Shown here: piece after piece, positions 17,793 to 26,562 of the stretch | Position numbering within the stretch: the first letter of the stretch is position 1 | Layout of the letters: every line of letters begins with the position of its first letter | Assembly (NCBI RefSeq): GCF_007896435.1 | Contig: NZ_VCBL01000002.1 | Span: 1 to 64,000, forward strand | DNA from: Rummeliibacillus suwonensis | Lineage (GTDB): Bacteria; Bacillota; Bacilli; Bacillales_A; Planococcaceae | DNA: 64,000 bases | Reading direction: 5' to 3' | Notes under the pieces: model-generated | The model's input: only the letters and a program-made list of their open reading frames with translations | What the model was told of the DNA's origin: nothing | Database searches by the model: none | Position numbers and translations under genes: made by a program

Positions 17793-18050
17793 TCACTCTG
17801 CTTTATTTAATAGATGTGCGTATTTCGGATTGCGTGCAACAAACTTATGCAACTGTGCCCCTCATAGCTTGCGATCCATTGCGAAATGATTTTCTTGGTC
17901 ATTTCAGCACCACGATACTGATATCCTGCCTTAACCTATGTAGATTCGAAATCTGACCAAAGGCTCAATTCAAACTCGTGCTTTCTCTTCCGAAATAGCT
18001 GGATTTTTGGTACTCAATTTGATCACTAATTCATCGATCTTTTGCTCCAC
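17793..18050 (-). pseudogene. yfhJ: Decayed yfhJ (WVELL-domain protein)
   Basis: A GTG at 18050 overlaps the yfhH stop codon (TAGTG) and opens MEQKIDELVIKLSTKNPAISEEKARV, then TGA. Reading on across frames gives LWSDFEST, stop, VKAGYQYRGAEMTKKIISQW, then in the original frame GAQLHKFVARNPKYAHLLNKAE and TGA. This is the full course of a YfhJ/WVELL protein. The damage appears to be Trp to stop, a 2-nt deletion, Tyr to stop and a 1-nt deletion; the two deletions together restore frame. The total length of 258 bp (86 codons) matches intact YfhJ. Confidence 0.85.
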
Positions 18051-18373
18051 TAAAATCCCTTGACAGGAGTCAACATTGAAATAGGTAAAGCTTCTTCATA
18101 TTGATTTCCTCCTAAACGATATCCCCAAGCATAAACGCCTTTTAAATAGTCGATTTGGAAGAACATTCCTGGATCATTTTCAATTCGATAAATTTCACCC
18201 GGTTTGAAATCATCTGGATTTAATAAATAAGCTTGCGCCAATAATGCTTTTCTTTCATAAACGGCAAACTCATTTAAAATACCGAGTTGTTCAGCTTTAC
18301 GCGCTTTTTCCTTTAATGTTGCAATTATTTCTCGTAATTCAGTTGGTGTCATTTCACTAAATTTTTTATCCAT
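18050..18373 (-). CDS. yfhH: DUF1811 family protein YfhH
   Basis: A 107-residue soluble protein beginning MDKKFSEMTPTELREIIATLKEKARKAEQLG, with a helical N-terminal half and a small beta domain (FKPGEIYRIENDPGMFFQIDYLKGVYAWGYRLGG). It is recognised as the YfhH/DUF1811 family, of unknown function. It follows recX by 4 bp, so the two are surely co-transcribed, and its stop codon overlaps the start of the yfhJ remnant. AGAAGGA precedes the ATG. Confidence 0.9.
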   Translation of the reverse strand: MDKKFSEMTPTELREIIATLKEKARKAEQLGILNEFAVYERKALLAQAYLLNPDDFKPGEIYRIENDPGMFFQIDYLKGVYAWGYRLGGNQYEEALPISMLTPVKGF

Positions 18374-18377
18374 TGTT

Positions 18378-19175
18378 TCATTCCTTCTGTTCTATATAAG
18401 TATCAATTTTTTCAATTGGAAAGCCTTTTTGATAGAGCGCTTGCTTAACGCGCATCTTTAAATGATAATCACTGTATTTATGCGCATACTTGCGCCAAAT
18501 TTTATCACCCTGTTGCTGTATAATCTCAGCCCATTCCTCATCATCTTTCGACAGTTCAATTTTGTCTAAAACTTGTTCCATAATTGTAAAGGAATATCCT
18601 TTTCGCATCAGCAGTTCTTGAACTTTCTGCTTGATCTGGATCGGTGTTTTTTGATGTTCATTGGCAACTATCTTTTCTGCCAGTTGCAAAGCAATCTGTA
18701 CTTGCTCTTCTTCAGAAAATGATTGTAGAACCTTTTGTTGTAATTTTTTATCAATGCCCTTTTTTTCTAAATCCTTCTGTATGGCACGAGGACCTTTTTT
18801 AGCTGTTTTCTTTCTCGTTTCTAACAAAGCTTGCGAGTAGCTTTCATCATTTAAAAAGTTGAGTTTCTTTAATTTTTGCAATGTTTCTTGAATCACTGCT
18901 TCTCCAAATTCTAAACCCTTCAACTTTTCATATACTTCGTATTCACTCCGCATTTGATAACTCAAAAAGGATAGTGCCCGATTGAATGCCCTTTGAATTT
19001 CATCATCAAAAGCAATCTCATCTACCGCTAAATCATCTAAAATCTTGCCCTTGTTTAGACCATACTGAACTAAAATAGCTTCATCTACACTAAACGCATA
19101 TTCTTCATTTAGATAAATATTATAACGTTCCTGATTACGTTTTTGACGACTAATTTTTGTGATAATTCGTGGCAT
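18378..19175 (-). CDS. recX: Regulatory protein RecX
   Basis: A 265-residue, strongly charged helical protein made of repeated three-helix RecX modules, for example ALSFLSYQMRSEYEVYEKLK, KLNFLNDESYSQALLETRK and IWRKYAHKYSDYHLKMRVKQALYQKGF. RecX proteins bind RecA filaments and modulate recombination. ATG 19175 has GGAGGGA 6 nt upstream. It is the yfhG equivalent and retains its link to yfhH. The gap of about 400 bp to pdaA (19176-19582) shows no gene, repeat or clear site; yfhD, yfhE and yfhF, present here in B. subtilis, are missing. Confidence 0.93.
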   Translation of the reverse strand: MPRIITKISRQKRNQERYNIYLNEEYAFSVDEAILVQYGLNKGKILDDLAVDEIAFDDEIQRAFNRALSFLSYQMRSEYEVYEKLKGLEFGEAVIQETLQKLKKLNFLNDESYSQALLETRKKTAKKGPRAIQKDLEKKGIDKKLQQKVLQSFSEEEQVQIALQLAEKIVANEHQKTPIQIKQKVQELLMRKGYSFTIMEQVLDKIELSKDDEEWAEIIQQQGDKIWRKYAHKYSDYHLKMRVKQALYQKGFPIEKIDTYIEQKE

Positions 19176-19582
19176 CTAATCCCTCCTTTGCTATGCTTAG
19201 TATACAACTTTACTATGATAATATCATGTAAAGTACTTACGAATACCTTCACTTAGCTATTGCTTAAAATTGGCAATCTTTTTAATCGGTTCTTATTATA
19301 TGTTCATAATTGATTTTACATAAACATAAAAAAATTGTTGGAAATAGCTATTAAAAAGAAAACTTTACACAATGTAATTTTCTTCATCCTTCCATTAGAA
19401 TAGAACGCTGCAAACTTAAAAAATTTAGTAACTCTACTGTATGCCCGCAAAAAGCATCCAGCTGTCTTGAAACTAACGCATATCAACCTGATCTGCATAT
19501 ACTTCAAAGTCCTTTCAAAACTCTCTATACATAAATTCAAAAAAACAACGCAACCTATCAAAAAAGAAAGGTTGGGTTTAAT

Positions 19583-20392
19583 ATGATCAAACAGCATGCT
19601 ACAGGTATTATAATTGCGATGTCTATTATCATCACTGGTATTATTGCAAACCCATTCAGTGCCTCTGCGCAGGAATTTAGTTGGGGATTTAAAAAGGCTC
19701 AGAACGAAGTACCACCTGAAGCTGGCGCCAATTTCGACCAATTGCTTGAAAAATACGGAGCCGTCTATAAAGGCAAAAGTGATGATAAAGTAATGTATCT
19801 TACCTTCGATTGCGGATATGAGAATGGTTATACCGAATCCATTTTAGATACATTGAAAAAAGAAAATATCCAAGCAACGTTTTTCTTAACTGGGCATTAC
19901 TTAACAAGTGCCACTCCTTTAGTAAAACGAATGATCAATGAAGGTCATGAAATTGGAAATCATTCTGATAAACATCCAAATATGGCTAGACTTACAAAAC
20001 AACAAATGCTCGATGAATGGCAAAGATTTGACAAAAAACTAGCTGAACTTACTGATGTTGAAAGAACAGTTTATGCAAGACCTCCCGAAGGTGTTTTCAG
20101 TGAAGAATTACTCAAAGCGGGTCAAGAAGCAGGCTATCGCCATATTTTCTGGTCTGTTGCATTTAAAGATTGGATAAAAGATAAACCTCAAGGCTGGCAA
20201 TATGCATACGACAACTTAATGTCGCAAATTCATCCAGGAGCAATTATTCTTATGCATACAGTATCCCCTGATAATGCTGCAGCACTTCCAAAGTTTATCA
20301 AAGATGCGGAGAAAAAGGGCTATCGATTCGATTCCATTAATAATCTTGTTAACGATACATCTTTTTTCGCTAATGGCGAAAAGGCAAGCTGA
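19583..20392 (+). CDS. pdaA: Delta-lactam-biosynthetic de-N-acetylase PdaA
   Basis: A 269-residue secreted polysaccharide deacetylase needed in Bacillus to form muramic delta-lactam in the spore cortex, which germination enzymes recognise. A signal peptide (about 1-29, ending SASAQ) precedes the NodB homology domain. Motif 1 is MYLTFDCGYENG (Asp76 as base, Cys77 where the second metal Asp of other deacetylases, or Asn in B. subtilis PdaA, stands). Motif 2 is GNHSDKHPNM (His127, His131), motif 3 ARPPEG, and motif 4 near ILMHTV. The start has AAAGG about 10 nt upstream. Confidence 0.92.
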   Translation: MIKQHATGIIIAMSIIITGIIANPFSASAQEFSWGFKKAQNEVPPEAGANFDQLLEKYGAVYKGKSDDKVMYLTFDCGYENGYTESILDTLKKENIQATFFLTGHYLTSATPLVKRMINEGHEIGNHSDKHPNMARLTKQQMLDEWQRFDKKLAELTDVERTVYARPPEGVFSEELLKAGQEAGYRHIFWSVAFKDWIKDKPQGWQYAYDNLMSQIHPGAIILMHTVSPDNAAALPKFIKDAEKKGYRFDSINNLVNDTSFFANGEKAS

Positions 20393-20462
20393 TGATTGAT
20401 CCTTCCCTTACACGACACCGTTCGCTATAATGATAAGATGAAGTGAAAAGGACGTGTAAGTT

Positions 20463-21836
20463 TTGGCACAACAACCTACGATGACATTGGGACAAAAAAT
20501 TCCACTTTCAATCAAAAAACTCGGCATCAACGGAGAAGGGATCGGTTACTATAAACGCAATGTCGTATTTGTAAAGGGAGCCCTTCCCGGAGAAGAAATT
20601 TATGCTGAACTCATAAAGGTTAACCGTAACTTTGCAGAAGCAAAAATAGTCAAGATCCATAAAAAATCAAAAGTTCGACAAATACCCCCATGCCAAATTT
20701 ACGATGAATGCGGAGGATGTCAATTACAGCATATGACCTATTCATACCAGCTTACAGCTAAGCGTGATGTCATTGTTCAAGCCTTGCATAAATACGTGAA
20801 ATCAGAAGCAAAACATATTCCGATTCGTCCAACAATTGGTATGGAAAATCCTTGGCGTTACCGAAATAAGAGCCAATTTCAAGTTCGAAAACCCAGCAAG
20901 CATGTACTGGCTGGTCTTTATTCGGAAAATAGCCATAAATTATTGGACATCGATGAATGTCTCGTACAATTTCCAATCACCACGAAAATCACAAATGCAA
21001 CAAAAAAGATAATCGACGATTTGAATATTCCAATATATAATGATCATTCTATGAAGGGAATTATTCGAACAATTGTTGTACGTGCTGGTATTCGAACTGG
21101 GGAAGTCCAACTAGTCCTTATTACCACACGCAAGGACTTTCCTAAAAAAGAACTACTTATTGAAAAATTAAAGCAAATAAATCCAGCAATTGTTTCTATT
21201 GTCCAAAATATCAATGAAGATAAGACCTCACTTATTTTTGGAAATCGCTCCATTATTCTTGCAGGCAAAGAGACCATCCATGAGCAGCTTGGAGAATTGG
21301 CCTTTGATTTATCAGCTCGTGCATTCTTTCAATTGAATCCACAGCAAACTGTTCATCTTTACAATCAAATCAAAAAGGCCGCCGCTTTGACAGGAAAAGA
21401 AACCATAGTGGATGCCTATTGTGGTGTTGGAACAATTGGATTATGGCTTGCCAAAGATGCGAAAGAAGTACGTGGGATGGATATTATTCCTGAAAGTATC
21501 CATGATGCAAAGGAAAATGCGAAAAAATATGGCTTTAAACATACCACATATGTAACTGGCACAGCTGAAAAATGGTTAGATATTTGGCAAAAAGAGGGAT
21601 TTATTCCGGACGTATTAACAGTCGATCCTCCTCGTACAGGCTTGGCACCTAGCCTTATCAAAACCATTTTAAAAGTAAAGCCCAAAAAAGTTGTGTATAC
21701 TTCATGTAATCCATCTACATTGGCAAAAGATTTACAATTATTGACTTCAAATTATCATGTTGATTATATACAACCGGTTGATATGTTCCCTCAAACAGCA
21801 CATGTGGAATCCGTATCATTATTAACCTTAAAATAA
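20463..21836 (+). CDS. rlmD: 23S rRNA (uracil-5-)-methyltransferase, RlmD/RumA family
   Basis: A 457-residue SAM-dependent enzyme that makes 5-methyluridine in RNA. An N-terminal TRAM RNA-binding domain (about residues 8-66) is followed by the 4Fe-4S cysteines C77, C83, C86 and C166 (CQIYDECGGC and DIDECL), then the methyltransferase domain. SAM binding is at VDAYCGVGTIGLWLA. The catalytic Cys lies in VYTSCNPSTLAKD. B. subtilis has two paralogues (YefA/RlmCD and YfjO); position beside pdaA favours YfjO, and the exact target uridine is unknown. Start TTG 20463 follows AAAAGGA; 70 bp after pdaA, same strand. Confidence 0.92.
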   Translation: MAQQPTMTLGQKIPLSIKKLGINGEGIGYYKRNVVFVKGALPGEEIYAELIKVNRNFAEAKIVKIHKKSKVRQIPPCQIYDECGGCQLQHMTYSYQLTAKRDVIVQALHKYVKSEAKHIPIRPTIGMENPWRYRNKSQFQVRKPSKHVLAGLYSENSHKLLDIDECLVQFPITTKITNATKKIIDDLNIPIYNDHSMKGIIRTIVVRAGIRTGEVQLVLITTRKDFPKKELLIEKLKQINPAIVSIVQNINEDKTSLIFGNRSIILAGKETIHEQLGELAFDLSARAFFQLNPQQTVHLYNQIKKAAALTGKETIVDAYCGVGTIGLWLAKDAKEVRGMDIIPESIHDAKENAKKYGFKHTTYVTGTAEKWLDIWQKEGFIPDVLTVDPPRTGLAPSLIKTILKVKPKKVVYTSCNPSTLAKDLQLLTSNYHVDYIQPVDMFPQTAHVESVSLLTLK

Positions 21837-21848
21837 GAAAAATTAGAA

Positions 21849-21893
21849 AGAGCACAGAATGTTGATCAAACAACATTCTATGCTCTATTTTTA
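21849..21893 (+). terminator. Terminator of rlmD
   Basis: AGAGCACAGAATGTTG pairs with CAACATTCTATGCTCT around ATCAAA, followed by ATTTTTAT on the plus strand. Confidence 0.9.
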
Positions 21894-21947
21894 TAGCGAA
21901 GATAGCACTTACTCTCCCTATGCTAATCACTAACAATCCCTTTAATC

Positions 21948-23135
21948 TTATTGAATATGCTCTTTTTGTATAGTTTGGCTACGACCGAAAATCCAACTAA
22001 TCAAAAATATAATAAGCAAAACAGTTGATATCAGTAATAGGAAACTTACATGATGAACATATTGCAAATATAATCCACCAAGAAGAGGTCCCGTTAAACT
22101 ACCTGTACTAAAGAAAATACTACATATTAAATTTCCAGTTGGAAGCAATTCTTTTGGTGTTAAATCACTCATATATGAAATGCTAAGTGAAAACATGGAG
22201 CCACAACACATTCCGGCTAAACAAAAACATACAGCCACTAATATCTCGAACGATTCCACTAAACTACCTAAACCGAAAAAAATTCCTCCACCTAGTAAAA
22301 TAGACAAAGCAATTTTCCTACGCCCAATTTTGTCTCCTAATGCACCAAGGGGAATTTGCGTAATAATCCCGCCAATTGAAAAAGCAGCTAAGGTAAAAGA
22401 AACCATTGAAACCGCAAAATGATTTCGCAAAGCATATACAGGAAACAATGAATTCAAAGTAGACTCTAAAAATCCATAGCAAAGTGAAGGTAAACAAGCT
22501 ACCCAAGCGTATTTTAAGGTTACCGCATAACGTTTCAGCATATTATTTTCAACACTTTTGGTATGTATAGATTCTGGCCTTTCGTTTTTCAAAAAGAAAA
22601 CAAGAGACCACGCTGATAGACAAAGAAGTGAAGAAAGGATAAATGGCAATGCTTCGGAAATCTTCGTCAATGGAACGATCAATGGACCGATAGCAAATCC
22701 TATTCCAAATGACAATCCATATATGGCAATATTTTTGCCAAGTCGATACTCTGGTGAAGAACTTGTAATCCACGTTTGTGTTGAATAATGAAGTAAATGA
22801 TCACCAATCCCTATTAACAGGCGAAGGATAAACCAAAATAATACATTTTTCCACAAAGGGAAGAACAACAATGCTAGAAAGACTACAGCTCCACCACCTA
22901 AAATGAGGGGTTTGTACCCAAATTTTCGTAATGGCTGCTCGATAAAGGGGGATATGATCAATGTTCCAATATAAAGTCCTGTGGCATTTAAACCATTCAG
23001 TGATGAAGAAACGCCATCTTGTTCAAAAATAACAGATATGAGGGGCATCAGCATTCCCTGTGAAATTCCTGAGATCGATACAATAATCACTAAAATCAAA
23101 AATCTCTGTTGCCCTACACGATGACTAAGTTCCAC
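21948..23135 (-). CDS. yfkF: MFS transporter, YfkF-like
   Basis: A 395-residue major facilitator with 12 predicted membrane helices. The loop 2-3 motif is GLYIGTLIISPFIEQPLRKFGYKP and the repeat in the second half is QIPLGALGDKIGRRK. It resembles B. subtilis YfkF, a putative efflux protein of unknown substrate. GTG 23135 is chosen because GGAGG lies 5 nt upstream; a longer frame to 23180 lacks a ribosome site. It is convergent with rlmD. Upstream there is a 375-nt untranslated region ending in a terminator, so expression may be controlled by premature termination. Confidence 0.82.
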   Translation of the reverse strand: MELSHRVGQQRFLILVIIVSISGISQGMLMPLISVIFEQDGVSSSLNGLNATGLYIGTLIISPFIEQPLRKFGYKPLILGGGAVVFLALLFFPLWKNVLFWFILRLLIGIGDHLLHYSTQTWITSSSPEYRLGKNIAIYGLSFGIGFAIGPLIVPLTKISEALPFILSSLLCLSAWSLVFFLKNERPESIHTKSVENNMLKRYAVTLKYAWVACLPSLCYGFLESTLNSLFPVYALRNHFAVSMVSFTLAAFSIGGIITQIPLGALGDKIGRRKIALSILLGGGIFFGLGSLVESFEILVAVCFCLAGMCCGSMFSLSISYMSDLTPKELLPTGNLICSIFFSTGSLTGPLLGGLYLQYVHHVSFLLLISTVLLIIFLISWIFGRSQTIQKEHIQ

Positions 23136-23225
23136 GGCTGCCTCCAAATTACTTATTATGTATTTTGATACTTGTATCATCTTATCATAATCTCACATGA
23201 CATGTGAATTGTTTTCAAACGCATA

Positions 23226-23267
23226 AAAAGACTCAGCCCACATAATGAATTGATTGTGTACTGAGTC
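23226..23267 (-). terminator. Terminator/attenuator ahead of the yfkF-like gene
   Basis: On the minus strand AGACTCAG pairs perfectly with CTGAGTCT (8 bp, with further ACACA/TGTG pairing inside), followed by TTTTTATG. No coding sequence precedes it on this strand for at least 480 bp, and the transporter begins about 90 nt after it. Confidence 0.75.
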
Positions 23268-23602
23268 TATCAATAAATACTTATGATCATACGATGTTAC
23301 ATTAAACTCATTATCGGTCTAGCACGAACCGAGAATCCGTTTAACTCCCTCCCTTCAAATTGCGAGTCTATAGGCGCCTACTTCTTTCCCATTTGTAGCA
23401 GAAAATCATTCTATACATTCTAATAAACTGCTTCTAAATTAGAAAATATTATTTGTCAGAATCCGCCTCCAATTTTTTGAAAATTTAGAACATTCCTAAT
23501 TTTTAATTATGGAACATGCTACATTGATGGGTCAAGAGGCCTTCTCCTACGAATGAATGATTACTTCAGTAATTACGCCCTTTTCCTCCTTTCTTTTAGG
23601 TT
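23268..23602 (-). promoter_or_regulatory. Untranslated leader RNA of unknown class upstream of yfkF
   Basis: Between a promoter at 23609-23637 and the terminator lies about 335 nt without a plausible protein. It contains AAAGGAGGAAAAGGGC near its 5' end without a start codon at the right distance, the hairpin ATTACTGAAGTAAT, the palindrome AAGGCCTC, and G-rich segments GGAGGCGG, GTAGGCGCC and GAAGGGAGGGAG. I compared it from memory with the TPP, SAM, FMN, lysine, purine, c-di-AMP, M-box, yybP, guanidine and T-box patterns and found no match. Confidence 0.45.
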
Positions 23603-23608
23603 AATATC

Positions 23609-23637
23609 ATGTTAACACCATATATTAATTTTGTAAA
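23609..23637 (-). promoter_or_regulatory. Putative promoter of the yfkF leader
   Basis: On the minus strand TTTACA (23632-23637) and TAACAT (23609-23614) are 17 bp apart, with an extended -10 TG two bases before the -10. Confidence 0.45.
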
Positions 23638-23750
23638 TTTTCTTAACTTATCAAAAACTAAAACATATCTTTTGACCTATAATTTTGCATTTACAATTGA
23701 AAAAATTAATAAAATCATATACGATGATGAAGACGAAATGAGGTGTAACA

Positions 23751-23945
23751 ATGAGCAAGTCAATTACAGATAAAGAACAACAAGTCAAATATTTAAAGGA
23801 ACGTCTGCAAATTTTTGTGGAAGTATTAGATGCTATTGATCCCAAAACTGCAGATTTACAAGATATCGATCGCCTTATTGATATGATGAACGATATAGAA
23901 GAAAAAATGGAGCAGTTTAAAAATCGCCCTGAAATGGAAATCTAA
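23751..23945 (+). CDS. SE1561 family small protein
   Basis: A 64-residue acidic, all-helical protein: MSKSITDKEQQVKYLKERL, then FVEVLDAIDPKTADLQDIDRLIDMMNDIEEKMEQF. The pattern of a heptad-like first helix, DAIDP and IDRLIDM is that of the small SE1561-type proteins of Bacillales, whose function is unknown to me. GAGGTG lies about 6 nt before the ATG. It stands alone between the yfkF leader (divergent) and repeat A9. Confidence 0.75.
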   Translation: MSKSITDKEQQVKYLKERLQIFVEVLDAIDPKTADLQDIDRLIDMMNDIEEKMEQFKNRPEMEI

Positions 23946-23981
23946 AATAATTGCTATCTTTCTTAAATATTCATATGAAGT

Positions 23982-24203
23982 TTTATCCCGCTTTAACGGG
24001 CAGTAAGACCCCCATCTCAAGATTTAGAGAAAAACGAGAAAGATAGATGGGGGATCAACTGCCCGTAAAAGTCCAATTGGTTCGGACGGGCAAGATATTG
24101 GTCCCTTAGGTGTTGCCACAAGACGTGCCTCTTTTAACCTGAGTTCCTCTATTTCAGTGGAGTGGGATGAGGAAAACCCCCCACTGATGGAGTTTCACTT
24201 TAT
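23982..24203 (-). repeat. Family A structured repeat, copy A9 (full length, inverse)
   Basis: A 222-bp unit in the opposite orientation. It has TTTATCCCGCTTTAACGGGC at one end, the long stem CAGTAAGACCCCC.../GGGGGATCAACTG, the core GTTGCCACAAGACGTGGC-like (here GTTGCCACAAGACGTGCC), the hairpin CAGTGGAGTGGG.../CCCCCCACTG, and AGTTTCACTTTAT at the other end. Confidence 0.85.
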
Positions 24204-24230
24204 ACATTCCTTTTTAAAGAAGAAATTCAC

Positions 24231-24270
24231 AAAAACACGAATGTCGACATGACAGTATTCGTGTTTTTTT
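24231..24270 (+). terminator. Intrinsic terminator
   Basis: AACACGAAT pairs with ATTCGTGTT around GTCGACATGACAGT, followed by TTTTT on the plus strand. Confidence 0.8.
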
Positions 24271-24389
24271 GATGTTCTAAATATTTATTTGGCAGAAATA
24301 TGACTTTTAAAACACCTCCTCCTTTTGTCACATTTTTTATCCTTTAATAAAATATTCATCATTGCACTTTCATCCTGCAAAACTCTATG

Positions 24390-24404
24390 TTATAATCATT
24401 CTAA
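24390..24404 (+). promoter_or_regulatory. Per box upstream of pfeT
   Basis: TTATAATCATTCTAA differs at one position from the PerR operator TTATAATNATTATAA. It overlaps a likely -10 (TATAAT, 24391-24396) of the downstream ATPase gene. In B. subtilis the orthologous pfeT (zosA/ykvW) is a PerR target. Confidence 0.8.
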
Positions 24405-24480
24405 ATTAAAAATAAATATAAAAATATTTTTCTGCAAATCATTATCGCCCATAATAAGCGTTATATAAGGGTTTTGAAAT

Positions 24481-24495
24481 TGATTTTCATTATCA
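24481..24495 (+). promoter_or_regulatory. Possible Fur box before pfeT
   Basis: TGATTTTCATTATCA matches the 7-1-7 Fur operator TGATAATNATTATCA except at two positions. It ends beside the GGAGGG ribosome site of pfeT. B. subtilis pfeT also responds to Fur (activation by Fur-Fe). The box location so close to the start codon is unusual. Confidence 0.45.
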
Positions 24496-24508
24496 GGAGG
24501 GACTGTGA

Positions 24509-26419
24509 ATGGAATTATTAAAAGAGAATGAATATCATCTAATTGAGAAAATAAAAGAACATGGTGAATTAATTGCTGCAATAACCTCAGGTATCTTCAT
24601 ATTGATAGCTTGGTTATTAGGAAAATATGGCACCTCTACTTCTTCAGTTACTTTCTATTTACTAGCCTTTGCTATTGGCGGCTTTGCAAAAGCAAAAGAA
24701 GGTGTTAAAGAAACAATCGCTAAAAAAGAGTTAAATGTTGAATTCTTAATGATCTTAGCAGCCGTTGGGTCAGCAATCATTGGGTATTGGACAGAAGGAG
24801 CAATTCTTATATTCATCTTTGCTGTTAGTGGTGCATTAGAAACCTATGCTATGAATAAAAGCCACAAAGAAATTTCAGCCTTGATGAATTTACAACCAGA
24901 AGAAGCATGGTTGATTAAAGAAAATGGTGACACAGAACGTGTAGCTGTTTCCTCTCTAGAATTAGGTGACCGCCTACTCATCAAACCTGGTGAACGAGTG
25001 CCAACAGATGGCGTCATTATTGAAGGAGCTACTTCGATTGATGAAGCTGCGATTACAGGCGAATCGATTCCTGTTACAAAATTAGTTGGTGCAGATGTTT
25101 TTGCAGGTACTGTCAATATGACCGGTGCTGTAACAATGGAAATGACTAAACCAAATTCTGAATCGCTTTTCCAAAAAATTATCAACCTTGTTCAATCTGC
25201 CCAAAGCGAGAAATCCCCTTCACAACAATTTATCGAAAGTTTTGAAGGTACTTATGTGAAAGGTGTGCTGGCAACAGTTGGACTTATGTTGTTTGTCCCC
25301 CATTTCCTACTTGATTGGAATTGGAACACAACATTCTATCGTGCCATGGTATTATTAGTTGTCGCTTCTCCTTGTGCACTTGTCGCTTCCATTATGCCTG
25401 CAACATTGTCTGCTATATCAAATGGTGCTCGTAATGGTATCTTATTTAAAGGCGGCTTACACATTGAACACTTAAGTGTCTTAAAAGCAATCGCTTTTGA
25501 TAAAACAGGGACACTTACACAAGGAAAACCAGTTGTCACAGACTTTATTGTTCGTAACGATGCAGATGAACGACAAATGCTTTCCGTTGTAGCAGGAATT
25601 GAAGCAAAATCAAACCATCCTCTTGCTCAAGCTATGATTGCCTATGCCACTGAACGTGGGCTTACAACGTTCCATCAAGCTCAAATAGAGGATGTACCTG
25701 GCTGGGGGTTAAAGGCGATCGTCGATGGGAAATCTTATAAAGTAGGAAAAACAGATTTTGTAGGGCGCGATGCTGCCTCTACATTTGCTGATGGTATTGC
25801 TCCTAAACTTGCTGAACAAGGGAAAACAGTTATCTTCTTAGCAGATGAAGACGGCATTGTTGCTCTTGCTGCGATGAAGGACACAGTTCGTGAAGAAGCT
25901 AAAAATGCCATTGCACTATTGAAAAGCTTGGGTATTCATACAGTTATGCTAACTGGCGATAACGAAAAAACAGCAAAAGTAATCGCAAAAGAAGCGGGCG
26001 TGGATACTTATATCGCAGAATGTTTACCTGAAACAAAGGTAAATCATATTAAAGATTTGATGAAAACATATCATCATGTTGGTATGGTTGGTGATGGTAT
26101 TAATGATGCCCCAGCTTTAGCGACTGCAACAACAGGAATTGCAATGGGTGAAGGTACTGACGTAGCACTTGAAACAGCTGATGTCGTATTGATGAAAAAT
26201 GATCTTTCTAAAATCTCTTATGCTGTTAAGTTATCACGCAAGATGCAACAAATTGTTAAACAAAACATTGTATTCTCTATTTCAATTATTGCTCTATTAA
26301 TCATTTTTAACTTCTTGCAAGCTGTCGATCTACCACTTGGTGTAGTTGGACACGAAGGTAGTACAATTCTAGTTATCTTAAATGGTCTAAGAATGCTAAA
26401 AAATAATGGATTCATATAG
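24509..26419 (+). CDS. pfeT: P1B-type metal ATPase, PfeT/ZosA-like (Fe(II) efflux)
   Basis: A 636-residue heavy-metal P-type ATPase without an N-terminal metal-binding domain. The actuator motif is TGES, the membrane metal site SPC (Ser287-Pro-Cys289, instead of CPC), the phosphorylation site DKTGTLT (Asp331), then KSNHPLA, MLTGDN and VGDGINDAPALA. The SPC motif and few membrane helices define the P1B-4 group. The B. subtilis orthologue ZosA/PfeT exports Fe(II) and is induced by peroxide through PerR. The Per box and Fur-like box upstream fit this. GGAGGG lies 7 nt before the ATG. Substrate is inferred by orthology; zinc or cobalt is possible. Confidence 0.92.
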   Translation: MELLKENEYHLIEKIKEHGELIAAITSGIFILIAWLLGKYGTSTSSVTFYLLAFAIGGFAKAKEGVKETIAKKELNVEFLMILAAVGSAIIGYWTEGAILIFIFAVSGALETYAMNKSHKEISALMNLQPEEAWLIKENGDTERVAVSSLELGDRLLIKPGERVPTDGVIIEGATSIDEAAITGESIPVTKLVGADVFAGTVNMTGAVTMEMTKPNSESLFQKIINLVQSAQSEKSPSQQFIESFEGTYVKGVLATVGLMLFVPHFLLDWNWNTTFYRAMVLLVVASPCALVASIMPATLSAISNGARNGILFKGGLHIEHLSVLKAIAFDKTGTLTQGKPVVTDFIVRNDADERQMLSVVAGIEAKSNHPLAQAMIAYATERGLTTFHQAQIEDVPGWGLKAIVDGKSYKVGKTDFVGRDAASTFADGIAPKLAEQGKTVIFLADEDGIVALAAMKDTVREEAKNAIALLKSLGIHTVMLTGDNEKTAKVIAKEAGVDTYIAECLPETKVNHIKDLMKTYHHVGMVGDGINDAPALATATTGIAMGEGTDVALETADVVLMKNDLSKISYAVKLSRKMQQIVKQNIVFSISIIALLIIFNFLQAVDLPLGVVGHEGSTILVILNGLRMLKNNGFI

Positions 26420-26562
26420 GCTAAAACTTTCTTACGTAAGGTTTTCTTCTTTCATTAGGTATCAGTTGGACAAATCGAGCTTTTCACCCTACTTATCGTC
26501 CTGCTTTTTACTAGGGGCTTAATGTGAGGGCTTGGCTTACTATCTATTATTATAGAACAAAC

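Noticed and set aside
17759-17956. Plus-strand open frame of 65 codons
   Set aside because: It is antisense to the yfhJ remnant, which explains the sequence better.
19316-19741. Minus-strand frame of 141 codons
   Set aside because: It overlaps the pdaA start in antisense, its translation is low in typical protein features, and there is no ribosome site.
23268-23602. M-box, T-box or TPP riboswitch in the yfkF leader
   Set aside because: None of the invariant segments of these classes is present; the leader is kept as an unassigned structure.
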